Shown: positions 1 to 5,794, counted from the first letter of the stretch. The stretch: 7,584 bases of DNA from Methylococcales bacterium (GCA_024958995.1 JANXGZ010000052.1:1-7584); one strand, 5' to 3'. Notes: a model not told the origin generated them from the sequence alone. A program made the numbers and translations.

Positions 1-429
1 GATCCGTTTTTGTTCCTACGTTTTACTGTCATGTTTCCGAAAAACGCGTTTAAAGATCTGATGAGTTATAGCCGTCTTGCCGACACCGCGACCGACCGCA
101 CACCCTCTATCTTTGACCAAGATCCAATTCCAGGGTCGCACCCGGATCGACCATCACACTTCTAGCCAACGAATGGGATTGACACTTTTCCCTACAAATC
201 GGTTTGCGACTTGCGCATACGACCAGATCCGGCATATAGCCGCTACAGAACAGGTCCTAATCGTTAACGAGAAAACCTTCCAAAACAAGCAGAGAATCAC
301 CCGAATAGGCAACCGATGAAGGCACCCGTTCGGACACCACCAAGGCTTGGAGGCACACTCTCCCACAACAACGTTTCCCATTAAAGTTCAAGAGCCTAAA
401 CCTAGGTTTTATGTTTTTTAAAAAACCAC
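1..429. other. Left flank of lexA, no convincing gene
   Basis: I see no gene I can support here. Open frames on both strands are short, lack a Shine-Dalgarno and give unfamiliar peptides. The plus frame open from the left edge stops at 163-165. A minus-strand frame carries a short Walker A-like peptide at 73-99 but is broken by stops at 154-156 and 16-18 (see findings). The last 35 bases are AT-rich and contain the perfect palindromes AAACCTAGGTTT (398-409) and GTTTTTTAAAAAAC (413-426). No RNA gene or insertion sequence end was recognised. The first bases, GATCC, are a Sau3AI/BamHI-like end, which could simply reflect a clone or contig edge. Confidence 0.5.
398..429 (+). promoter_or_regulatory. 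AT-rich palindromic tract upstream of lexA -35 (possible UP element)
   Basis: Two adjacent perfect palindromes, AAACCTAGGTTT (398-409) and GTTTTTTAAAAAAC (413-426), end three bases before the lexA -35 hexamer. A T-tract followed by an A-tract at this position resembles an UP element that contacts the RNA polymerase alpha subunit. The first palindrome followed by T-rich DNA could instead act as a weak terminator for rightward transcription entering from the left. Both readings are inferences from sequence shape. Confidence 0.35.
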
Positions 430-448
430 TTGTTCTCCATTCGTTCTT
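430..448 (+). promoter_or_regulatory. SOS box 1 (LexA operator, GTTC-N7-GTTC)
   Basis: The core GTTC (432-435), seven bases, GTTC (443-446) is an exact direct repeat of the kind known as the SOS box of alphaproteobacterial LexA proteins. The 19-base site TTGTTCTCCATTCGTTCTT matches the second site downstream at 14 of 19 positions, including spacer bases, which makes chance unlikely. It overlaps the -35 element of the lexA promoter. Confidence 0.7.
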
Positions 449-458
449 GAGCTATCCT
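430..458 (+). promoter_or_regulatory. lexA promoter (sigma70-type)
   Basis: The -35 hexamer TTGTTC (430-435) and the -10 hexamer TATCCT (453-458) are separated by exactly 17 bp. Transcription would start near 465, giving a short leader of about 28 nt before the TTG start. The -35 element lies inside the first GTTC-N7-GTTC operator, and the predicted start lies at the edge of the second. Bound LexA would therefore block both polymerase binding and escape, as expected for an autoregulated lexA gene. Confidence 0.65.
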
Positions 459-462
459 AAAA

Positions 463-481
463 GAGAACTGATAGAGAACAG
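463..481 (-). promoter_or_regulatory. SOS box 2 (LexA operator, inverted)
   Basis: Read on the minus strand, CTGTTCTCTATCAGTTCTC contains GTTC (479-476), seven bases, GTTC (468-465). It shares the pattern yTGTTCTCyATymGTTCTy with SOS box 1 but points the opposite way. The centres of the two sites are 33 bp apart, about three helical turns, so two bound dimers would lie on the same DNA face. Its edge touches the lexA Shine-Dalgarno (480-485). Confidence 0.7.
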
Positions 482-485
482 GAGG
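480..485 (+). promoter_or_regulatory. lexA ribosome binding site, sets TTG start
   Basis: AGGAGG sits seven bases before the TTG at 493. No ATG or GTG in frame is better placed, so this site decides the unusual TTG start. Confidence 0.75.
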
Positions 486-492
486 AAGTTCC

Positions 493-1113
493 TTGAACGC
501 TGAGCATTCTCTGACACGCCGCCAGCAAGAAATCTACGATTTCCTGCTGCAACACGACACAAATTTTGCAAACCCACCGACACTGGATGAACTATGCCAG
601 GCGATCGGCACCAAGTCGCGTGGATCCTTGCACAAGCATATCCAGGCACTGGTTGAAGCGGGACTGATACAACCGGCAAACGGCCGGCAACGCGGTATAC
701 GCCTTACCGAAAACGCCCCTGAGCCGAACAACCTGATCCCCATGATGGGTTTCATTGCCGCGGGTAGTCCGATCGAGGCAATTGAAAACCCGGAAATGAT
801 GGATATTCCAGAGGTCCTGAAAAGTCAGGGATCCTGTTACATCCTGCAGGTAAAAGGGGAGTCCATGATCGAGGACGGGATTCTTGATGGAGACTGGGTG
901 ATTATAGAACGGCGTAGTCATGCCAGGAATGGAGAAATTGTCGTTGCCCTGATTGATGGTATCGATGCAACGCTCAAGCATATCGAGCAACGCCCTGGGG
1001 AAATCATTCTGCATCCTGCCAATTCAACCATGGGATCAATGCGTTTCCCATCGACACAGGTCGAAATCCAGGGGGTCCTTGTGGGTCAGATGCGCAGTTA
1101 CGGGAATTCCTGA
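493..1113 (+). CDS. lexA: LexA, SOS-response repressor and self-cleaving S24 peptidase
   Basis: LexA represses DNA-damage genes and cleaves itself when RecA filaments form on single-stranded DNA. The 206-residue product has the full family plan: a winged helix-turn-helix at about residues 5-70 (putative recognition helix around SRGSLHKHIQAL, 42-53), a linker, the Ala90-Gly91 cleavage site in GFIAAGSP, and the Ser-Lys dyad at Ser124 (KGESMIEDG) and Lys162 (DATLKH). It is near the length of E. coli LexA (202). The start is TTG, set by AGGAGG seven bases upstream. Two operators over its promoter indicate autoregulation. The recognition helix differs from that of E. coli (SPNAAEEHLKAL), in line with the non-E. 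coli operator GTTC-N7-GTTC. A small membrane-protein gene follows 106 bp downstream and may be co-transcribed. Identity is near certain; the operator assignment is an inference. Confidence 0.97.
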   Translation: MNAEHSLTRRQQEIYDFLLQHDTNFANPPTLDELCQAIGTKSRGSLHKHIQALVEAGLIQPANGRQRGIRLTENAPEPNNLIPMMGFIAAGSPIEAIENPEMMDIPEVLKSQGSCYILQVKGESMIEDGILDGDWVIIERRSHARNGEIVVALIDGIDATLKHIEQRPGEIILHPANSTMGSMRFPSTQVEIQGVLVGQMRSYGNS

Positions 1114-1130
1114 TGCAAGCCGTGAATGTT

Positions 1131-1148
1131 CAGAAATCGACATTTCTG
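1131..1148 (+). other. Hairpin between lexA and the small membrane-protein gene
   Basis: CAGAAAT (1131-1137) and ATTTCTG (1142-1148) form a perfect 7-bp stem around a CGAC tetraloop, extendable by two T-G pairs. No T-run follows, so it is not a standard intrinsic terminator. It could stabilise or process the lexA message. Confidence 0.4.
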
Positions 1149-1205
1149 GGTCCATCAAATGATAAAAATCCAACAGGGTAATTGAACCCGAAGATTAACC
1201 GACTG

Positions 1206-1212
1206 AAGGAGG
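1206..1212 (+). promoter_or_regulatory. Perfect ribosome binding site of the small gene
   Basis: AAGGAGG, a full anti-16S match, lies seven bases before the ATG at 1220. It is the strongest Shine-Dalgarno in the window and the main reason to believe this short gene is translated. Confidence 0.7.
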
Positions 1213-1219
1213 TTTCAAC

Positions 1220-1372
1220 ATGTACACACACGTTCATATGAAAGATCAGGTTAGAGACCGCATTGACATCATCATGCAGGACGCTGAACACATCAGCCTG
1301 GACGATTATGCCCAAACCGCAGTGACCGTATTGATTGTCTTTGTTTTTCTCTCTCTGGGACTCGTCTGGTAA
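1220..1372 (+). CDS. Small single-helix membrane protein downstream of lexA (50 aa)
   Basis: I do not recognise a family. The 50-residue product has a charged, probably helical cytoplasmic part (about residues 7-30, rich in Asp, Arg, Lys and Glu, from HMKDQVRDRIDIIM to the LDDY motif) and one strongly hydrophobic C-terminal segment (about 33-50, TAVTVLIVFVFLSLGLVW) that runs to the last residue. This is the layout of a C-terminally anchored inner-membrane protein. Support for translation is a perfect AAGGAGG at ideal spacing, an ATG start and a sensible amphipathic-then-hydrophobic plan. It lies 106 bp after lexA on the same strand with no clear promoter or T-run terminator between, so read-through from the SOS-controlled lexA promoter is likely. 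SOS-induced small membrane proteins that halt division or depolarise the membrane are known in other bacteria (SidA, TisB), but no homology is claimed. Confidence 0.65.
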   Translation: MYTHVHMKDQVRDRIDIIMQDAEHISLDDYAQTAVTVLIVFVFLSLGLVW

Positions 1373-1536
1373 CCGCTCTCCTGGCCCAATCAAGAACTAG
1401 CAATAATCAGGTCGCACCGAAACCATCCCCTTGCAGCCCGGGTTGTATCAAGATCTGCGAAGACAGATCCAGGCTCATGTATCCAGGAGCAATGCTTTTC
1501 CGATCGTCTTACGGTAATCGACCGAGACCTCGGCAT
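1373..1536. other. Convergent 3' spacer with small hairpins
   Basis: This is the region between the 3' ends of the lexA unit and folE. It holds a hairpin at 1452-1469 (GATCTG, six-base loop, CAGATC) and an inverted repeat CCGAG/CTCGG at 1522-1533 that lies three bases beyond the folE stop. Neither is followed by a T-run on either strand, so standard intrinsic terminators are not evident. Transcription may end by Rho or at a weak bidirectional hairpin. No gene is seen. Confidence 0.35.
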
Positions 1537-2085
1537 CTAGCGGGAAATGAGGTTAAGAAATTCTGAGCGGGAACTGAAATGCTCCCGAAAAATACCCAGC
1601 ATGACCGAGGTTGTCATTACCGAATTCTGCTTCTCAACACCCCGCATCATCATGCACAGGTGTTTAGCCTCGATAACCACGGCTACGCCCTTTGCTCCTA
1701 CGGCTTCCTGAATCGCATCGGCGATCTGTTTAGTCAGCTTTTCCTGGATCTGCAACCTGCGGCCATACATATCAACGATACGGGCTACCTTGGATAGCCC
1801 GAGCACCTTTCCGTTAGGAAGATAGCCCACATGGCACTTACCGATAAACGGCAAAAGATGATGTTCACACAATGAATACAGTTCGATATCTTTCACAATC
1901 ACCATATCCTCTGTATCGGCCTGGAATATTGCTCCGTTTAAAACCATTTCCAACGACTGGTTATATCCGCGATTGAGAAACCGAAAGGCTTCTGCGGCCC
2001 GCTTGGGCGTATCCACCAAACCTTCACGACCGAGGTCTTCGCCAATTTCTTTTAGTATGCTTGCAAACTGTTTTTCCATTTTCAT
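1537..2085 (-). CDS. folE: GTP cyclohydrolase I (type IA, FolE)
   Basis: FolE converts GTP to 7,8-dihydroneopterin triphosphate, the first step of tetrahydrofolate synthesis and a possible entry to queuosine. The 182-residue product covers the whole catalytic domain without the N-terminal extension of longer relatives such as E. coli FolE (222). The zinc site is intact: Cys73 and His76 in SLCEHHLLPF and Cys144 in KHLCMMMRGV, with catalytic-type His75 and His142 nearby. Other family blocks are DTPKRAAEAF (26-35), LGLSKVARIVDMYGRRLQIQE (95-115) and the C-terminal NSVMTTSVMLG. The ATG at 2085 has no good Shine-Dalgarno; a second ATG lies two codons on. It is 140 bp downstream of dusA on the same strand and could be the last gene of that unit or have its own weak promoter. 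Confidence 0.96.
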   Translation of the reverse strand: MKMEKQFASILKEIGEDLGREGLVDTPKRAAEAFRFLNRGYNQSLEMVLNGAIFQADTEDMVIVKDIELYSLCEHHLLPFIGKCHVGYLPNGKVLGLSKVARIVDMYGRRLQIQEKLTKQIADAIQEAVGAKGVAVVIEAKHLCMMMRGVEKQNSVMTTSVMLGIFREHFSSRSEFLNLISR

Positions 2086-2225
2086 TTAAAGCTGAAAGCT
2101 AAATCCTATTTCCTGAAGATATTTTTATTATCAAAGTTATCCGGCCGCCCATTCTTCAACCGAACCCAACGCTATAACCCGATCATATCCAAAATGGTCA
2201 CTGGTAATCCCACGGATATCGAGAA

Positions 2226-3242
2226 TCATTCAATAACAGTCAGAGCCCTCATTATGACACCGGCGTCCACATGCCGGGCCCTGCCGAGTTCACACAATGT
2301 TCGACGCCATTCTCTGGCCCTCGGGCGGGCATGAAACAGCCCCAGCATGTGCCGGGTAATGCCTGATAACAAAAGCCCTTGATCTAATTGCTGCTGAACA
2401 TACGGGAGGTATTCAGAAAGGACTTCAGCACGGGAACGGACTTCTCGGTCGTCTCCGTAAATGCGCCGATCAAGTTCTGAAAACAGGTAGGGGTTCTTGT
2501 AACCCTCGCGACCGATCATGACTCCATCCACTCGCGAGAGATGTTCTTCCGCCTGATCCAGGCTACAGATCCCACCGTTGATTACGATTTCGAGTTCAGG
2601 GTAATCCTGCTTGAGCCGGAAAACCCTATTATACCGGAGAGGGGGAACCTTTCTGTTGTCCTTCGGTGATAATCCCGTCAATATCGCTTTTCTAGCATGG
2701 ATGACGAATTTCCTGCAGCCCGCGTCCCGAACCTTTTCAACAAAGTTAGCAAGAAACTCGTAGGAATCTTGAGAATCGATACCAATCCGGGTTTTTACCG
2801 AAACCGGTACCGAGCCATTTAATCGCATCGCTGCGACACCTGCCGCAACAGTGTCCGGATCTGCCATCAGACAGGCTCCGATTCGACCTTTCTGGACACG
2901 CCCGCTTGGACAACCAACGTTAAGGTTGATTTCACTATAGCCATAGTCCGCTGCGATCTTCGCAGATTCGGCCAGTTCGGCAGGATCACTTCCGCCCAGT
3001 TGAATCGCAATCGGTTGTTCCAGCGGGTGATATTGAAGAAATCGATCACGATCACCGTGAACCAGTGCGCCTGTGGTGATCATCTCGGTATAGAGAAGGA
3101 TCCTGCGGGAGATGAGACGCACCAAGTACCGAAAATGTCGGTCCGTGCACTCCATCATGGGCGCTAGAGAAACCGGGTTGTGCAGAACGGACCTCAGTAG
3201 GTTTCGGATTTCGATTTTTCCAGTATCTCGTACTGGTTCCAA
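2226..3242 (-). CDS. dusA: tRNA dihydrouridine synthase A (DusA)
   Basis: Dus enzymes use FMN and NADPH to reduce uridine in the tRNA D-loop; E. coli DusA acts on U20 and U20a. The 338-residue protein has the TIM-barrel start SLAPMMECTDRHFRYL (25-40), the catalytic Cys111 in NVGCPSGRVQKG, Lys150, the FMN-binding IHARK (181-185), NGG (222-224) and MIGREGYKNPYLF (242-254), and the C-terminal helical domain with GLFHARPRAREWRR that is typical of the DusA branch rather than DusB or DusC. E. coli DusA has Asp where this protein has Gly114 after CPS. The start is TTG at 3242, chosen because no ATG precedes the barrel and AAGG lies six bases upstream. It begins 49 bp inside the preceding gene, so translation is likely coupled. 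Confidence 0.95.
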   Translation of the reverse strand: MEPVRDTGKIEIRNLLRSVLHNPVSLAPMMECTDRHFRYLVRLISRRILLYTEMITTGALVHGDRDRFLQYHPLEQPIAIQLGGSDPAELAESAKIAADYGYSEINLNVGCPSGRVQKGRIGACLMADPDTVAAGVAAMRLNGSVPVSVKTRIGIDSQDSYEFLANFVEKVRDAGCRKFVIHARKAILTGLSPKDNRKVPPLRYNRVFRLKQDYPELEIVINGGICSLDQAEEHLSRVDGVMIGREGYKNPYLFSELDRRIYGDDREVRSRAEVLSEYLPYVQQQLDQGLLLSGITRHMLGLFHARPRAREWRRTLCELGRARHVDAGVIMRALTVIE

Positions 3243-3889
3243 CGATCACCTTGAATCTGTCGAAGGCGGTAGTGCCCACGTAGCCATACCCCTCCGAATA
3301 TCATCAGCGCTACACCCCATGACGCCATTCCGATGTAAAAGTAGTTTTTTAGACCGAGGAATTCATGCATCAGCGGGTCAAAATACACCGCCGTGGATCC
3401 AGTGACCGTTTCCCCAAGCCCAGACGAGTTGCTGAACAATGCCAAAGCCGTGGCCGCGTTCTGCTGGGAATACGCGCGAAGAATCTTCAGGTCCTCCCTG
3501 AGCGCTTGGATAGTTTCGAGATCCTCCGGGGAGATAACCCCGCTCTTCAGACTCGTTTCGAGCTGCTGGATCTTTGTTTCCAGTTTCGCCGTAATCAAGA
3601 CGTTCATCTGCCCTTTAAGCAACTCCACATCCCTTGACAGGGAGGAAGAATAAACACCCTGGCCAGCCGACGGCAGGCGAGCGAGATTGCCCTGCTCTGG
3701 CAAGGCCTGTTGCTGCACAAGTAAAAGAAAAGAAATGGTCAAAAAGGAGCCGCCGGATAACAACAGGAAAGCCCAGAACCAACCCATCTTTCTGGGTCGT
3801 CGTTGTACAAAGTCATGTTCCAGTGCGGAAGAAACCACCTCAGGAGACATGCTTTTTCTGTTTCTTTTCTTTTCTTTACCGCCAGACAT
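3194..3889 (-). CDS. Unrecognised two-helix membrane protein with periplasmic coiled coil
   Basis: I do not recognise this family. The ATG at 3889 gives 231 residues; GTG 3895 and ATG 3892 are alternatives, but GGAG at 3897-3900 is best spaced (7 nt) for 3889. The N-terminus is short and basic (KEKKRNRK), with a membrane helix at about 36-59 (WFWAFLLLSGG...SFLLLV), then a long hydrophilic helical stretch at about 80-148 with heptad-like Leu/Ile spacing (VELLKGQMNVL, IQQLETSLKSG, LETIQALREDL), a short loop, a second helix at about 184-204 (GLKNYFYIGMASWGVALMIF) and a charged C-tail. By the positive-inside rule both ends are cytoplasmic and the coiled coil is periplasmic. It overlaps dusA by 49 bp, so the two genes are probably an operon. 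A scaffold or sensor-like role is possible, but nothing visible assigns one. Confidence 0.8.
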   Translation of the reverse strand: MSGGKEKKRNRKSMSPEVVSSALEHDFVQRRPRKMGWFWAFLLLSGGSFLTISFLLLVQQQALPEQGNLARLPSAGQGVYSSSLSRDVELLKGQMNVLITAKLETKIQQLETSLKSGVISPEDLETIQALREDLKILRAYSQQNAATALALFSNSSGLGETVTGSTAVYFDPLMHEFLGLKNYFYIGMASWGVALMIFGGVWLRGHYRLRQIQGDRWNQYEILEKSKSETY

Positions 3890-4080
3890 CATCACACTCC
3901 ACTTTTCCCAAAGTCTCGTAAACCAGATCCGACGGGCCTACGGTTGAAAGCGCGAGATTCCTGAAATGGTTCTGGAAGCGCCATAGACTAGCGCCTTGTA
4001 TCTTGGGAAATTCAGTGCACACGTTTTCTGTTCCCCCACTGGGGCCTAACCAGGATAGAAACGAAATCCCGGGATTTTTC
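3890..4080 (-). other. Long leader upstream of the membrane-protein gene
   Basis: If the promoter at 4081-4109 is used, the message has a leader of about 185 nt. It contains the palindrome AAATCCCGGGATTT (4064-4077) near the predicted start and a long-range inverted repeat, TTTCCCAA (3904-3911) with TTGGGAAA (4003-4010). The closing arm of that repeat lies next to the Shine-Dalgarno (3897-3900). No known riboswitch was recognised. A 77-codon TTG frame spanning it has no ribosome site and no recognisable protein. Confidence 0.3.
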
Positions 4081-4109
4081 ACTATGACAGATCTAATAAA
4101 CAGGGTCAA
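4081..4109 (-). promoter_or_regulatory. Predicted promoter for the membrane protein-dusA unit
   Basis: On the minus strand TTGACC (4109-4104, five of six consensus bases) and CATAGT (4086-4081, four of six, including the key second A and last T) are separated by 17 bp. The -35 box starts at the first base after the pdxJ stop codon. This suggests that transcription restarts here and that the following genes are not only a tail of the rnc operon. Confidence 0.45.
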
Positions 4110-4865
4110 TCAGGATGTTCTGGATGTAAGTAGGCAACGTTTCATATCACGCACCGCAGAGTCCAATCCTGTAATCACAGCCCTGGCGATAATGGAATGG
4201 CCGATATTCAATTCCACGATTTCCGGAATGCGGCCGATAGCTTCAACGTTGTGGTAATCGAGCCCATGCCCCGCATTGACCTGCAGCCCTGCTGAATTCG
4301 CATAAGTAGCCGCCCCACGAATACGTTCTAATTCAACGCCTTTAATTTGTTCGTTAGCGGCATCTGCATAACTTCCGGTATGCAGTTCTATCACAGGAGC
4401 GCCCGTCTCCAGAGCTGCATCAATCTGCCGTGGGTCGGGGTCAATGAACAGGGAAACCTGACAACCAGCCGCAGACAACTCCGAACATCCTTCCTTGATT
4501 TCGGCCAGATTTGATTTAACGTCCAGTCCTCCTTCGGTTGTAAGTTCTTGCCGCTTTTCCGGTACCAGACAACAGGCGGCAGGACGAACACGGCAGGCAA
4601 TATCAATCATTTCCGCAGTTACCGCCATCTCTAGGTTTAATCGTGTATGGATCATATCCTTCAACAAAAGGATATCCCGATCCTGAATGTGACGCCGGTC
4701 TTCCCTCAGATGCGCGGTAATACCATCAGCCCCCGCCTGTTCCGCAACAACCGCCGCCTGAACTGGTTCAGGATAGCGGGTGCCCCTCACCTGCCGAATC
4801 GTAGCGACATGGTCGATATTAATCCCCAGAAGAAGCGGCGAACCTGCACCCTGATTTTCATTCAT
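4110..4865 (-). CDS. pdxJ: Pyridoxine 5'-phosphate synthase (PdxJ)
   Basis: PdxJ condenses 3-amino-1-hydroxyacetone phosphate with 1-deoxyxylulose 5-phosphate to make pyridoxine 5'-phosphate, the last ring-forming step of the DXP-dependent vitamin B6 pathway. The 251-residue product is close to the usual length (about 243). It shows GINIDHVATIRQVRGTRYP (14-32), the loop GADGITAHLREDRRHI (45-60, His52), Glu79 in NLEMAVT, VPEKR (101-105), ELHTG (160-164), His200 in NAGHGLDYHN and ELNIGHSIIA (218-227). These His, Glu and His positions correspond to E. coli His45, Glu72 and His193 with a constant offset of seven. I chose ATG 4865 because AAAAGG lies eight bases upstream; TTG 4886 is possible but less likely. 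It follows recO by about 210 bp. In E. coli acpS comes next; here an unrelated gene does. Confidence 0.95.
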   Translation of the reverse strand: MNENQGAGSPLLLGINIDHVATIRQVRGTRYPEPVQAAVVAEQAGADGITAHLREDRRHIQDRDILLLKDMIHTRLNLEMAVTAEMIDIACRVRPAACCLVPEKRQELTTEGGLDVKSNLAEIKEGCSELSAAGCQVSLFIDPDPRQIDAALETGAPVIELHTGSYADAANEQIKGVELERIRGAATYANSAGLQVNAGHGLDYHNVEAIGRIPEIVELNIGHSIIARAVITGLDSAVRDMKRCLLTSRTS

Positions 4866-5077
4866 TGTCCTAACCTTTTCATTCAAACCTTGAACCTACA
4901 AAATTTACCCGTTCTCGCAAGGAACTGTCGCAAAACTTATTAACCTGATCCTAACCAGGCCATGCTCACGAGGTACAGTGCGAACCAGACCTTGCCACAC
5001 TCCGTCGTTATCCCTTGGCGGCAAAAACCCATCAGCCACGCCTTCCCTTCCCTGCAGAAATGCCAGACAACCAGCCA

Positions 5078-5794
5078 TCAATTCCTTTCATCTCGTGCCT
5101 TGAACAAAAACCGACTTCGAAGGGTTTTCTCTCCAAGGTGATGGTCAATCATCATTCGCATCAGGCACTTGGATTCCGTCAGTTGCTCAGTACCACCGAG
5201 TTTTCTCTGCACGAGATTGATTAGGGTTGATCCGGCAATGCTATCTACCGACTGATTGGCTTCCACCAGACCCTGCCCAGGCCAATACCGATATCTCTTG
5301 CCAGCTTCGACTTCCGCACCAGTTTTGGAATCGTGCTTAATCTGTAACCCAAAGCCCGTTTCGTCCAGAAGGGCACATTCAAAATACCGTAGGACCGTCT
5401 CAACTTCCGGATTTTTCGAAAGTGACACCAGAGTCGCTGCATAATGGGAAAAAAGATTCGGATGAGGGTCGTGCCGATGCAGAAAGTGATTCAGCAGTTC
5501 ATTTAAGTAGAATCCGCAATACAGACTTTTTCCGGTCAGCCGAAGACCCGGAGGAATCAATTCGACCGATGTCATAGTCTGTAGGTCGGAGTTACCGGTC
5601 CAGGACAACCGAAGCGGGTTGAACGGTTCTAACACCGCCGAACCCCTTCGGCGGTTTTTTCGAACACCCCTGGCAACCAGGCCAATCTTGCCGTAATCAC
5701 AACTGAAAACGTCAAGCAGTAGGCTGCTTTCCCGATACGGTCGCTTGTGCAAAACAAAAGCACTTTGCAAGGAAACTCGCTGTTTTTGGTTCAC
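5078..5794 (-). CDS. recO: DNA repair protein RecO
   Basis: RecO works with RecR (and RecF) to load RecA on SSB-coated single-stranded DNA and anneals complementary strands, supporting gap repair. The 238-residue product matches the E. coli length (242). It shows the N-terminal OB-fold region with SAFVLHKRPYRESSLLLDVF (11-30) and GLVARGVRKNRR (38-49), then LEPFNPL (55-61), and the helical domain with LYCGFYLNELL (91-101) and LRYFECALLDETGFG (135-149). No zinc-finger Cys cluster is seen, as in other gammaproteobacterial RecO proteins. The start is GTG at 5794, preceded by GGGGAGG about four bases upstream. It lies 118 bp after era on the same strand, the conserved order. RecO feeds the RecA filament that triggers LexA cleavage, so the two flanks of this window are functionally linked. 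Confidence 0.93.
   Translation of the reverse strand: MNQKQRVSLQSAFVLHKRPYRESSLLLDVFSCDYGKIGLVARGVRKNRRRGSAVLEPFNPLRLSWTGNSDLQTMTSVELIPPGLRLTGKSLYCGFYLNELLNHFLHRHDPHPNLFSHYAATLVSLSKNPEVETVLRYFECALLDETGFGLQIKHDSKTGAEVEAGKRYRYWPGQGLVEANQSVDSIAGSTLINLVQRKLGGTEQLTESKCLMRMMIDHHLGEKTLRSRFLFKARDERN

Noticed and set aside
77..319. 80-codon plus frame left of lexA
   Set aside because: No Shine-Dalgarno, unfamiliar low-complexity-like peptide, and no hydrophobic or domain pattern; likely chance.
592..1014. 140-codon frame antisense to lexA
   Set aside because: It lies wholly inside the well-supported lexA gene, has no ribosome site and gives no recognisable protein.
2288..2302. A third GTTC-N7-GTTC sequence (possible SOS box)
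   Set aside because: It lies inside the dusA coding region near its 3' end, no promoter is nearby, and its spacer does not match the TC-AT pattern shared by the two lexA sites.
4034..4044. CCCC-ACT-GGGG hairpin as a terminator after pdxJ
   Set aside because: The stem is only 4 bp and no T-run follows on either strand.
3876..4109. 77-codon minus frame between pdxJ and the membrane-protein gene (acpS candidate by position)
   Set aside because: It starts at TTG within the pdxJ stop context without a ribosome site, shows no AcpS motif and overlaps the start of the next gene in another frame.
4911..4925. GTTC-N7-GAAC inverted repeat upstream of pdxJ
   Set aside because: The second half is inverted, unlike the direct repeats at lexA, and the spacer differs. 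No well-placed promoter could be defined there.
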